Below, in pieces: positions 54,263 to 62,590 of a DNA stretch of 64,000 nt. Each line of letters opens with the position of its first letter. Within the stretch, counting starts at the first letter, position 1. Source of the DNA: Mucilaginibacter straminoryzae (GTDB taxonomy: Bacteria; Bacteroidota; Bacteroidia; Sphingobacteriales; Sphingobacteriaceae); the NCBI RefSeq assembly GCF_022953055.1, contig NZ_JALJEJ010000002.1, positions 620,001 through 684,000 of the forward strand, read 5' to 3'. The position numbers and the translations under genes were made by a program. The notes below the pieces were generated by a model. The model ran no database searches and was not told the DNA's origin. It worked only from the letters and a program-made list of their open reading frames with translations.

Positions 54263-55426
54263 TTACAACTTTGCTTTAGTGGATAATGCCGTTACGCTTA
54301 ACCCCATAATGGCAATAAAGGTAAACGAAGCGCGTAGTGTAAAGGCGCCTGCCAAGAAACCGATAACCGGAGGGCCAATCAAAAACCCGACAAAGCTAAT
54401 GGTAGATACCGCTGCGATAGCTGAACCTGGAGACATGGTTTTAGACTTCCCGGCGGCGCTGTAAACCATCGGCACTACGGAAGAAACACCGATACCTACA
54501 AGCAGAAAACCGAGCAAAGCCGTATATAAATGCGGGAAGATCACCGCGATGAGTAATCCCGTTGCTGTAAAAGCCCCGCTTACCTGCAGCGTCCGTTTTA
54601 AACCAAAACGGTGGGCAAAACCATCCGCCACGAAGCGGCCCAAGGCCATAGTACACATAAAGGCGGTATAGCCGGCGCCGATCCATGCCCCATGCGCTAA
54701 AATGATTTTTTTAAAGTAAATCACGCTCCAATCGAACATGGCGCCCTCGCAGATCATAGAGCAGAAGGCAATCAGTCCCAGTTTTACCAAAGAGCGGTCT
54801 GGTATTACAAAGGCCGGCCCGGCGTTTTCGCCGCTTTTGTTCCTGTCTGCATGTAAAAACTGCCATGCAATTAATACCCCAGCTATAACAATCACGGCAA
54901 TAAGGCAGAAGTGGTAAAAAGGCTCAATACCTTTACCGATCATGAACGTACCGATACCCGCACCGCAGAAACCCGCCAAACTCCATAAGCCATGGAAAGA
55001 AGCCATAATGGGCTTGGTGTACATTTTCTCTGTCGCTACGGCCTGGGTATTTACAGAAATATTAACGCTGTTGCTGGAAAAGCCATAAATAATCAAGTTG
55101 ATGATTAACAGCAGCGGCGTGTTTACCAAGCCAAGCGTAGTTAATGACAGAGCATAACAGATCAGCGCTATGGTTAACACCACCCGGCTACCAACTTTAT
55201 GAATAGCCCAACCAGCAAAAGGCAGCGACAGCATTAACCCCACCGGCAGTGCAAACAGGATGCCGCCCAGCGCGGCATCAGAAAGATCCAGCTTTTGCTG
55301 AATGGTAGCAATACGCGAAGCCCAGCTGGCAAAGCACAAGCCTGCCAGGAAAAACATGGCGCCTACCGTGGCCCGCATCACTTGCGGCGATTTTATTGTT
55401 TTTAACCGCGCTTCAGCTGTATCCAT
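54263..55426 (-). CDS. MFS transporter (FucP/fucose permease-like)
   Basis: A 387-residue inner-membrane transporter with about 12 helices. The opening helix FLAGLCFASWASRIATIQQK followed by GGILFALPVGLMLSLPFAGW resembles the YbjJ/FucP-like branch of the MFS, many members of which carry sugars or export metabolites. The substrate is not known. It is convergent with DinB and divergent from the pirin gene. Confidence 0.88.
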   Translation of the reverse strand: MDTAEARLKTIKSPQVMRATVGAMFFLAGLCFASWASRIATIQQKLDLSDAALGGILFALPVGLMLSLPFAGWAIHKVGSRVVLTIALICYALSLTTLGLVNTPLLLIINLIIYGFSSNSVNISVNTQAVATEKMYTKPIMASFHGLWSLAGFCGAGIGTFMIGKGIEPFYHFCLIAVIVIAGVLIAWQFLHADRNKSGENAGPAFVIPDRSLVKLGLIAFCSMICEGAMFDWSVIYFKKIILAHGAWIGAGYTAFMCTMALGRFVADGFAHRFGLKRTLQVSGAFTATGLLIAVIFPHLYTALLGFLLVGIGVSSVVPMVYSAAGKSKTMSPGSAIAAVSTISFVGFLIGPPVIGFLAGAFTLRASFTFIAIMGLSVTALSTKAKL

Positions 55427-55532
55427 TCTGTCTGGTGTAAATTTTACACAAAAATAAGTTTTGTAATCAGGTTATTAACCAATCTTTGCATAAACATAAC
55501 AGAAAGCGATTGTTAACTATTAAACATCACCA

Positions 55533-56387
55533 ATGGCAACACTAAAAAAAATATATCCGGCAGTAGATGCGCACATGGGCAACCTGATCACTTACCGTGC
55601 ACTACCTACGCAATATGTAGATTACATAGACCCGTTTTTGTTCCTTAACCACCACGGACCGCAGGTTTACCCGGCAAACAACAGCGGCTTGCCATTTGGG
55701 CCGCACCCACACCGCGGAATGGAAACCGTTACGTTTATCATAGACGGCGATATAGCACATAAAGATAGCAGCGGCCACGAAAGCGTGATCAATGCCGGGG
55801 GCGTACAATGGATGCGTGCCGGACGGGGCCTCATCCACGCCGAGGTTTCTTCAGATGCTTTCCTGAAGCAAGGCGGGCCGTTAGAGATCCTGCAATTATG
55901 GATCAACCTGCCTGCGCGTTTAAAAATGGCTGATCCTTTTTATATCGGTAAGCAAAAAGAAGAAATCCCGGTTGCGACCTTCGATAACGGCAAAGTAGAA
56001 GCCGCTTTAATTTTCGGCGACCTGGACGGAACGAAAGCTGCCTTTCAGGCGGAATTTCCATTACAATTAAACACTATCACTTTTAAGCCTGATAGCAGCC
56101 TTACACTTGACGTACCGGAAGGGCATCATATTTTCTTTTACGTGATCAGAGGAGCGCTTGATGTTAACGGGCAAACCGTTAAAGCACTTCAGCTGGCCGA
56201 TTTTGACCAATCGGGAGGAGCATTAACCATTCAGGCTGCAGAAGAAAGCATTTTACTTTTTGGCCATGCACAACCGTTCAACGAGCCGGTAGTATCTCAG
56301 GGGCCTTTTGTGATGAATACCGAACAGGAGATCATGCAGGCTTACCAGGATTACCGTCAGGGTAAGTTCGGTACATGGAACTTCTAA
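55533..56387 (+). CDS. Pirin family protein
   Basis: A 284-residue bicupin. The metal-site motif is FGPHPHRGMETVTFIIDG with the His-x-His and downstream Glu/His, plus the GGVQWMRAGRGLIHAEV block of the pirin N-terminal cupin; a second cupin follows at ~180-270 with MNTEQEIMQAYQDYRQGKFG at the end. Bacterial pirins bind iron and some have quercetinase activity or modulate metabolic enzymes; the role here is unknown. It lies upstream of an SDR gene on the same strand. Confidence 0.93.
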   Translation: MATLKKIYPAVDAHMGNLITYRALPTQYVDYIDPFLFLNHHGPQVYPANNSGLPFGPHPHRGMETVTFIIDGDIAHKDSSGHESVINAGGVQWMRAGRGLIHAEVSSDAFLKQGGPLEILQLWINLPARLKMADPFYIGKQKEEIPVATFDNGKVEAALIFGDLDGTKAAFQAEFPLQLNTITFKPDSSLTLDVPEGHHIFFYVIRGALDVNGQTVKALQLADFDQSGGALTIQAAEESILLFGHAQPFNEPVVSQGPFVMNTEQEIMQAYQDYRQGKFGTWNF

Positions 56388-56467
56388 GTGCCTGATAAAT
56401 ATTAACTTTTGATAAACTATTTTGCTTCGGCATTGGTTCTTTATACTCACGTTGAACTAATTTCCCG

Positions 56468-57466
56468 ATGAGTTTATTAAAAGTGCAGACAGAGCGGGCT
56501 CAGCCGATCAACAAGAAGACGATCGTTATCACCGGAGCATCAAGTGGAATTGGCAGGGCTACAGCTATTGAGCTGGCCCGTTACGGTTGTACCCTTGTTT
56601 TAGCGGCAAGGCAAAAAGACGCGCTGGAAGAAGTGGCGGATGTTTGCGACCGGCTTGGCGCAAAAGCCATGGTAGCGGTGACCGACGTGACTGATGCGGC
56701 ATCTGTAAAGCAACTGGCAAAAGATGCCTGCCTGTTTGGGAAATCTATAGACGTTTGGATAAACATTGCCGGGATTGGTGTAATGGGCGAGTTCACCACC
56801 GTGCCTATTGAAGTACACGACCAGGTGATTAAAACCAACCTGATGGGTTACATGCACGGCGCACATGCCGTGCTGCCTTATTTCAAAAAGCAAAAGTTCG
56901 GCACTATCATCAATGTAAATTCTGTCGGCGGATGGGTGGCTATGCCTTACGCAGCGGCATATGATGCCAGTAAATTTGGCTTGAGAGGATTTTCGGAAGG
57001 TTTACGCGGCGAACTAAGCGATTGCCCGGATATTCACATTTGTGATGTATTCCCATCCTTTGTAGATACCCCCGGCCCGAAACACGCGGGTAACTATACC
57101 GGTAAGAAGTTGAAGCCCGTTCCACCTGTAGTGCCTACGTACAAAGTTGCCAAAGCAATAGCTGGTTTGGTTTTTAAACCCAAAAGCACCACCATCATCG
57201 GTGCCTCCGCCTACCTGGCTAAGGCCGGATATGCTATTTCGCCACGGTTAACCAGATGGTCTTTGCTGAAGCTGATGCAGATGTATTTTAAGCAGGCCGA
57301 ATGCGAACCGGTGACCAATGGTAATGCCTTTGAGCCTACGGGTGCCGATAACCGCATTGCGGGAGGTTACGCTTCTAAAACAATTACACCGAGCCGCGTA
57401 CAATTAGCCGGATTGGTTGGAGTAGCAGCAGCCGGGGCATTCTTTATCGTGCGAAAACTATTTTAG
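56468..57466 (+). CDS. Short-chain dehydrogenase/reductase with C-terminal membrane tail
   Basis: A 332-residue NAD(P)-dependent oxidoreductase of the classical SDR type. The Rossmann motif is TGASSGIG (22-29). The catalytic residues are Ser152, Tyr165 and Lys169 (Y-D-A-S-K). It ends in a hydrophobic helix (LAGLVGVAAAGAFFIVRKLF) that likely anchors it to the membrane. The substrate is unknown. Its last four bases overlap the stop of the convergent hydrolase gene. Confidence 0.93.
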   Translation: MSLLKVQTERAQPINKKTIVITGASSGIGRATAIELARYGCTLVLAARQKDALEEVADVCDRLGAKAMVAVTDVTDAASVKQLAKDACLFGKSIDVWINIAGIGVMGEFTTVPIEVHDQVIKTNLMGYMHGAHAVLPYFKKQKFGTIINVNSVGGWVAMPYAAAYDASKFGLRGFSEGLRGELSDCPDIHICDVFPSFVDTPGPKHAGNYTGKKLKPVPPVVPTYKVAKAIAGLVFKPKSTTIIGASAYLAKAGYAISPRLTRWSLLKLMQMYFKQAECEPVTNGNAFEPTGADNRIAGGYASKTITPSRVQLAGLVGVAAAGAFFIVRKLF

Positions 57467-59067
57467 TTTGCATGGACGAAGACCGGTGTTTCGGTAACTG
57501 TAACCGTTAGTTTGCCTTTATTGGTTTTTACGGACGTTTTAATGGCAGTATCGGTGCCTGCTTTCAAATGATAAATAGTTGCAGCCGTTGCACTGCCTAA
57601 ATCAAGCGTGTATGTCCCGGTGCGGCCTTTTTGATCAGGTATCGTCAGTGCGTAGATCGTCTTTTTACCCAGCACATATTTATCAACTAAGGGGTCGTTA
57701 TTTATCGTTCCTCTATATACGTAGTTACCCATTAAGGTATTCACCTGCCGGATGTAGTCAGCAGCAGGGCGACGGGAAGAATTATCATTCACCAGACCGG
57801 AAGTGGCATAGGTAGCGGGACTATTAGGCGTATCGTCAAACAGTTGGTAGAAAAACAAACGGTTAATCCCGTAACGCATATACATCAGGCAAGAACGGAT
57901 GATCCAGTCGGCCTGGGTCAATAACGGCGTTTTGCTGCCAACGGCGATGGCCTTTTGTAGACTACCCTGGTTAATATCGTACCCATTTTCTGTCAGCCAA
58001 ACGGGTACATGGTTGGCCTTAGACAGCTGAACAAACTGATAAGCGATGCCACCCGCCTCACTCAGCTCCGGTGCAACGCCTGTTGTACTTTGCCGGTGAG
58101 TTGAAAAATCGCCATCGTTAGCATAAAGGTGATAGTTGATGACATCGAAACAAAGATCAACACTACCATCGGCATGGTATCCCCTGTTTTTGCGGCACCA
58201 TTCAATCATAGCCTTTACATAATTTACGTCGGCGGTGCTTAGCCCACCCATTACCACTTTCATAGTGGTGTCGGCATTTTTTACTCCTACGTTTTTCCCC
58301 AGCTTACCTTTATTTCCATCGTAAAAAGCAGATAGGTTAGCGGCATATTCCTCCGGCGATTGCTGCGCTTTCGGGCCTTTCCACCACTTGTCGCGCTCGT
58401 TATCGCATTCAATATACTTCACCAGGTTCATCCCGATCTTTACCTGGTTAACCGGGTCGGCTGTCCAGCGTGGGGTAGCATCAACCGTCAGCAGGGCCGA
58501 ATCTACATGCGGGTTAGCTCCATAACGTGCCGCGAACTGAAAGGCTGCTTTTGCTTGTAAAATGTACGAAGCCGGATCTGACCGGTTACTGCCATAGGGA
58601 GCAGGTACGTCTTCGGCATCGCGCAGATCTTTCGGGTAAAACTTATCCAGGAACCATCCGGGGCATGATTTTAAATCGGCAAGCAACAGAATCGAATCCT
58701 TCGCACAACGCTGATATATGGCATCGTAATTCCACCCGCCGCTATGCACAGGGTTAAAAGTATACTTCCCTTGTTGCTGCTCTAACTTTTCCCAATCCAT
58801 GTAATGGCGCACGGCGGTAAAGTTTTTAATTGCCGCCATCTTGGTTTCGTAGATTTTGGTGACGTCGTTCGGGTTATTCGGGTCAAGCAAAAAGTTCCAT
58901 TCGTAGGCATTGATGCCGAACATATTTTTAAGCGGGATCCCGGTCGAATCTTTTGTATACTGGGACGGATCGGCTTTGTGAATGACAGCTTCTCTTCTGC
59001 ATTTTGAAAAGGAGAATACCGTGGCCAGCCACATGACCACTGTAATCATTTTTATGTTCAACACCAT
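57463..59067 (-). CDS. Exported GH-A-clan glycoside hydrolase-like protein
   Basis: A 534-residue exported TIM-barrel hydrolase. The N-terminus is a signal/anchor ending FSFSKC and may be a lipoprotein. The acid/base is probably the Glu in KYIECDNERDKWW and the nucleophile the Glu in VPVWLTENGYDIN, the beta-4 and beta-7 pattern of clan GH-A; the C-terminal ~90 residues are a beta-sandwich. The exact GH family (GH5/GH39-like) cannot be fixed by eye. An in-frame upstream start at 59073 is TTG; ATG 59067 is preferred. Confidence 0.85.
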   Translation of the reverse strand: MVLNIKMITVVMWLATVFSFSKCRREAVIHKADPSQYTKDSTGIPLKNMFGINAYEWNFLLDPNNPNDVTKIYETKMAAIKNFTAVRHYMDWEKLEQQQGKYTFNPVHSGGWNYDAIYQRCAKDSILLLADLKSCPGWFLDKFYPKDLRDAEDVPAPYGSNRSDPASYILQAKAAFQFAARYGANPHVDSALLTVDATPRWTADPVNQVKIGMNLVKYIECDNERDKWWKGPKAQQSPEEYAANLSAFYDGNKGKLGKNVGVKNADTTMKVVMGGLSTADVNYVKAMIEWCRKNRGYHADGSVDLCFDVINYHLYANDGDFSTHRQSTTGVAPELSEAGGIAYQFVQLSKANHVPVWLTENGYDINQGSLQKAIAVGSKTPLLTQADWIIRSCLMYMRYGINRLFFYQLFDDTPNSPATYATSGLVNDNSSRRPAADYIRQVNTLMGNYVYRGTINNDPLVDKYVLGKKTIYALTIPDQKGRTGTYTLDLGSATAATIYHLKAGTDTAIKTSVKTNKGKLTVTVTETPVFVHAN

Positions 59068-59091
59068 GATCAACTTAGCAAACGTATCCTT

Positions 59092-60009
59092 TTATCCGAA
59101 TAAACCGCCCTGGGCAGCTTCAATAAAATGTGGCCGGCGAATGTTCATATCTAAAGCCGTGTTCAATTTCTCTATCACATAATCGCAAAGTTCAGGCGAA
59201 TAACGTTCATCATGCTGGTGCATAAAGAACCACACCGATTGTAAGCCCTGATCTTTCCATTGCACGATACGTTCCACCCAGTCATCCACGCGCTGGTAAT
59301 CCGTAACATGCAAACCATTTCCAACAAAACGGATAAAAGCGTGCGAGGTAGACAGGTTCATGTGCACACAATCGCGGCGGCCGGAAGCATCTGTAATGAT
59401 AGAGCCTATATTGAGATCACGGAGCAATCGAAAAACATCTTGATCTGTGCCTGCCAAATTGAACCATTCTTTGTGGCGCACCTCTACAAAAACAGGCACA
59501 TCCGTTGGTAAGTGCTCCAGGTACGCCTTTAGTTCAGGGAAGCTTTTAGGCGTAAAATTATCACTCAGTTGCAAAAACAGCGGCCCAAGTTTATCGCCAA
59601 AGGCAAGCATACTGTTATAAAACTGGGTGGTCAGTTCTTCGGCATTCTTCAACCGTCGCATATGGCTGATGCTCTGTGAAAATTTCGGGCAGAATTTAAA
59701 ATGCGGATTTGAAGCCGCTTTTTCCGCCCATTTTGCAATAGTTTCCGGCGGGTACATATTGTAAAAGGTCGCGTTCAACTCAATCGAGTCAAAGTGCTTT
59801 ACATACTCGTCAAGGAAGTTGGCTTCTTTGGTTTTTGGTGGATAGATCTGCCCCACCCACTCCTTCCGGCCCCATTTGGCACAACCCACGTGAACATCCA
59901 GCGGCTTTTTCTCTGCCCGTTGCAGCGTTTCTGTAGTAAAAAGCGTATCGGGCGGAAGTTTAAAATCTATTTCACCAAGCGTTTCCGGGGCGACTTTGCC
60001 AAATTCCAT
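59092..60009 (-). CDS. DUF72 family protein
   Basis: A 305-residue TIM-barrel-like protein of the YecE/DUF72 family. Diagnostic blocks are VHVGCAKWGRKEWVGQIYP, FDSIELNATFYNMYPPETIA, FKFCPKFSQSISHM and VPVFVEVRHKEWF. The function of the family is unknown. It follows the amine oxidase gene on the same strand after 33 bases and may share its transcript, preceding the glycoside hydrolase gene. Confidence 0.93.
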   Translation of the reverse strand: MEFGKVAPETLGEIDFKLPPDTLFTTETLQRAEKKPLDVHVGCAKWGRKEWVGQIYPPKTKEANFLDEYVKHFDSIELNATFYNMYPPETIAKWAEKAASNPHFKFCPKFSQSISHMRRLKNAEELTTQFYNSMLAFGDKLGPLFLQLSDNFTPKSFPELKAYLEHLPTDVPVFVEVRHKEWFNLAGTDQDVFRLLRDLNIGSIITDASGRRDCVHMNLSTSHAFIRFVGNGLHVTDYQRVDDWVERIVQWKDQGLQSVWFFMHQHDERYSPELCDYVIEKLNTALDMNIRRPHFIEAAQGGLFG

Positions 60010-60042
60010 AAATCGAGATTTTGGGTTGAAGATAAAAGTTTA

Positions 60043-61323
60043 TCAACAGTTTTTATACGCTATCAGCCTTTCTGCCAAATCGAGGCCACTGCATAAGGCA
60101 GCTTCCAAAGTTCCCATACTTGGCCCTTCATATAAATATTCACCGGCAAAATACAGTTTCCCGTCCACACCGTTATTCAACACGGCATGGTGTTGGTGCC
60201 CGTTAACCGTTTCATAAGCATAAGACCCTAAAGTATACGGATCGGCAGTCCAATTAATGGTATGCGCGGATAGCAACTGAGCCTGCAATGCTTGTTCGCC
60301 CATGTTGAACATATTTCCGAGCGACTGCAGGGCCATCTTTAAAAGTGCATCTTCGCTGGTATCTTTCAACTTTTTGGCTTCCGGTCCACCAAGCCAACCG
60401 GTTAAAACCGCACTTTGATCAGGGACTTGTGTCCACCAGGTGGGGATCTTTTCTTCGCTGAACAAAAACAGCATGTGGCTCATGTCCGCGCCTTCCACTT
60501 GCTCCCAAAACCTAGTTTTGAATACCAGTAATACCTTAATGATAGCGCCGAAACCCATCAGGTTCCAGGCATGGCGATGTTCCGGCACATCCGGGGTAAA
60601 AGTGATGCCATTATTCTGAAGCACGCCTAAAGGCAAGGCTAAAATTACTTTGGAAGCTTTGTACTGCCCGCCATTTTGGGTAGTAAGGATTACGTCGGGC
60701 CCGGAAAGTCCCACCTGCTCTACAGGAGTGTTTAAAAGCAGTTTACCGCCGGCTTGCAATAACTCGTCGCGCAGCCAGTTCATCAGCTTCACATAGCCGC
60801 CTTTAATGCGGTGCTGCGCGTCATTATCCTCCTGCTGCCATTCGGTTCTGAGGGCAAAGGCACTGGCTTTATCTGGTTCGGCGGAATCATAGCCTGCCAC
60901 AAACCGCAAAACCGACTGACGAAGAGGCGCATAGCTTTCGCCAGAAAAATATTGGTCAAGAAATTCCTGGATGCTGATGTCTTCCTTCAATTGTTGCAGT
61001 TGCTGCATCAATTCGCCCCAACCGACGATCTCTTCTTCATCCTGGGTGAATTTACCTTTTTGATAATGCCACATTTCGCCACGGGCATATTCAGTTTCAA
61101 TCCCCGCCTCTTTTAGCAAACGCAGGCTCAGCGGCAGGTCGCCGTGAACAAATTCAGCACCCAGTTCAATAGCTTGGCCTGCAACTTCGATGGTATGCGC
61201 CCGCCCGCCAATGCGGTCACGCGCTTCTAAAACCAATACTTGCTTTCCGGCTTTTGCTAAAGTACGCGCGGCCATCAGTCCTGCCGCACCGGCCCCAACA
61301 ATGATGATATCAGAAGTTTTCAT
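60043..61323 (-). CDS. FAD-dependent amine oxidase-like oxidoreductase
   Basis: A 426-residue flavoprotein of the monoamine-oxidase family. The dinucleotide-binding motif is IIVGAGAAGLMAARTL (residues ~7-22), followed by VLEARDRIGGRAHT (the GG motif of FAD amine oxidases) and a C-terminal FAD-contact segment LYFAGEYLYEGPSMGTLEAA. No signal peptide, so it is cytoplasmic. The substrate cannot be predicted. It lies upstream of DUF72. Confidence 0.93.
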   Translation of the reverse strand: MKTSDIIIVGAGAAGLMAARTLAKAGKQVLVLEARDRIGGRAHTIEVAGQAIELGAEFVHGDLPLSLRLLKEAGIETEYARGEMWHYQKGKFTQDEEEIVGWGELMQQLQQLKEDISIQEFLDQYFSGESYAPLRQSVLRFVAGYDSAEPDKASAFALRTEWQQEDNDAQHRIKGGYVKLMNWLRDELLQAGGKLLLNTPVEQVGLSGPDVILTTQNGGQYKASKVILALPLGVLQNNGITFTPDVPEHRHAWNLMGFGAIIKVLLVFKTRFWEQVEGADMSHMLFLFSEEKIPTWWTQVPDQSAVLTGWLGGPEAKKLKDTSEDALLKMALQSLGNMFNMGEQALQAQLLSAHTINWTADPYTLGSYAYETVNGHQHHAVLNNGVDGKLYFAGEYLYEGPSMGTLEAALCSGLDLAERLIAYKNC

Positions 61324-61382
61324 GAATAAACAGGTTCTGCAAATTACCCGAAATACTACAAACTAAAAGGAAGCATGTTTAA

Positions 61383-62156
61383 TTATTCGCCTTCAATTTC
61401 CAGTTGTAAGCCGTCATAAGCCAGGTGGATCCCCTCGGGCAATTCGCGGCTTACATGTGCATGCCTGCCCAATCTATGGCTGATGTGGGTGAAGTAAGTT
61501 TGTTCTGCGCCAATTTCTTTTGCAAAAGCGATAGCTTCATCCAGGGTAAGGTGCGAGATATGATGTTCGCGTTGGAGGGCGTTTACCACCAGCGTTTGGG
61601 TACCTTTTATCTTTTCTTTCTCCGCGTCACTAATCGTCTTTACATCGGTAAGGTAAGTAAAACTACCTATGCGAAAACCCAGGATAGGCAAACGATAGTG
61701 CAACACTTCTATCGGTACAAAATGGAGGCCGCCAATATCAAAGGGTGTATTCTTATCAATGGTGTGCAGATTCACGCGTGGAATGCCCGGGTACTTTTCT
61801 TCGGCAAAGATGTAATGGAACTCGCGCTTTAGTCCTGTCTGTACCCTTTCGGTAGCATAAACATCCAGCGCCTGTTGCTGGCGGTAATTGAACGCGCGGA
61901 TATCGTCCAGCCCGGCAATATGGTCTTTATGCTCATGCGTTAATACTACGGCATCCAGGTGCTTAACACCCATGCGCAGCATCTGGTAACGGAAATCGGG
62001 GCCAGAGTCGATAACGATTACCTTTCCGCCGCCCTCTACCAGTATAGAAGTGCGCAGGCGTTTATCTTGCGGGTCTACAGAGGTACATACCTCGCAATCG
62101 CAGGCGATAACAGGTACGCCCTGAGAAGTGCCGGTTCCTAAAAAAGTTATTCTCAC
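61383..62156 (-). CDS. Metallo-beta-lactamase fold hydrolase (PhnP-like)
   Basis: A 257-residue binuclear-metal hydrolase. Motifs are FLGTGTSQGVPV, VIDSGPDF, the HxHxDH signature in VVLTHEHKDHIAGLDDIRAF, TDVKTI and a final TYFTHISHRLG. It resembles PhnP-type cyclic phosphodiesterases and RNase-Z-like proteins; a Cys cluster near the start (ACDCEVC) fits the PhnP branch. The start is GTG 62156, whose GTGA overlaps the TGA stop of the gene before it, so translation is coupled. Confidence 0.92.
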   Translation of the reverse strand: MRITFLGTGTSQGVPVIACDCEVCTSVDPQDKRLRTSILVEGGGKVIVIDSGPDFRYQMLRMGVKHLDAVVLTHEHKDHIAGLDDIRAFNYRQQQALDVYATERVQTGLKREFHYIFAEEKYPGIPRVNLHTIDKNTPFDIGGLHFVPIEVLHYRLPILGFRIGSFTYLTDVKTISDAEKEKIKGTQTLVVNALQREHHISHLTLDEAIAFAKEIGAEQTYFTHISHRLGRHAHVSRELPEGIHLAYDGLQLEIEGE

Positions 62157-62425
62157 AGCTGTAATTCAGTTTGTTTAATCTGCTGATAAAAAGCCAGCTG
62201 TTTCTCGTCTAACAATTTATGATCCACTTCTACCGTACGGATCAGTTCGGCAAGCGCCTGTATCTTACTTTCGAGGTTCGAAAACTTGTTTACCACCACC
62301 ATTTTACTGCTTTGCAGCAGGCACGCGCCGGTTTTAAAGTTGCCCTTCTCATACCGCAGTTTATAACCTGCCGATTTCAGCAGGTTCTCTAATTTTTCGA
62401 GCGAATGGTTGGTGGCCGCAAGCAT
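62153..62425 (-). CDS. Small conserved hypothetical protein
   Basis: A 90-residue protein: LEKLENLLKSAGYKLRYEKG, CLLQSSKMVVVNKFSNLESK and a charged C-terminal helix. It is a small alpha/beta protein without known motifs. Its stop codon overlaps the start of the hydrolase gene by 3 bases (GTGA), so the two are co-translated and may work together. A TACTTTTG box at 62431-62438 is five bases before its ATG. Confidence 0.82.
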   Translation of the reverse strand: MLAATNHSLEKLENLLKSAGYKLRYEKGNFKTGACLLQSSKMVVVNKFSNLESKIQALAELIRTVEVDHKLLDEKQLAFYQQIKQTELQL

Positions 62426-62430
62426 AATTT

Positions 62431-62438
62431 CAAAAGTA
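62431..62438 (-). promoter_or_regulatory. -7 box (TACTTTTG) of the 62153-61383 operon
   Basis: On the minus strand TACTTTTG is followed by AAATT and then the ATG at 62425, again predicting a leaderless mRNA. Confidence 0.65.
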
Positions 62439-62590
62439 ACAAAAGCGTATAAAAAGTGTGTAGTTAATCTGTAAAACCATCCGCAGAATGGATAGTAAAG
62501 ATTAGAAAACTGTTAAAAATTGGTTAAAAAGAGTTTATATCTGACACCTTCTGCCCATATTTAGCATCTTTAAGGGAGTAACCGTTTAGC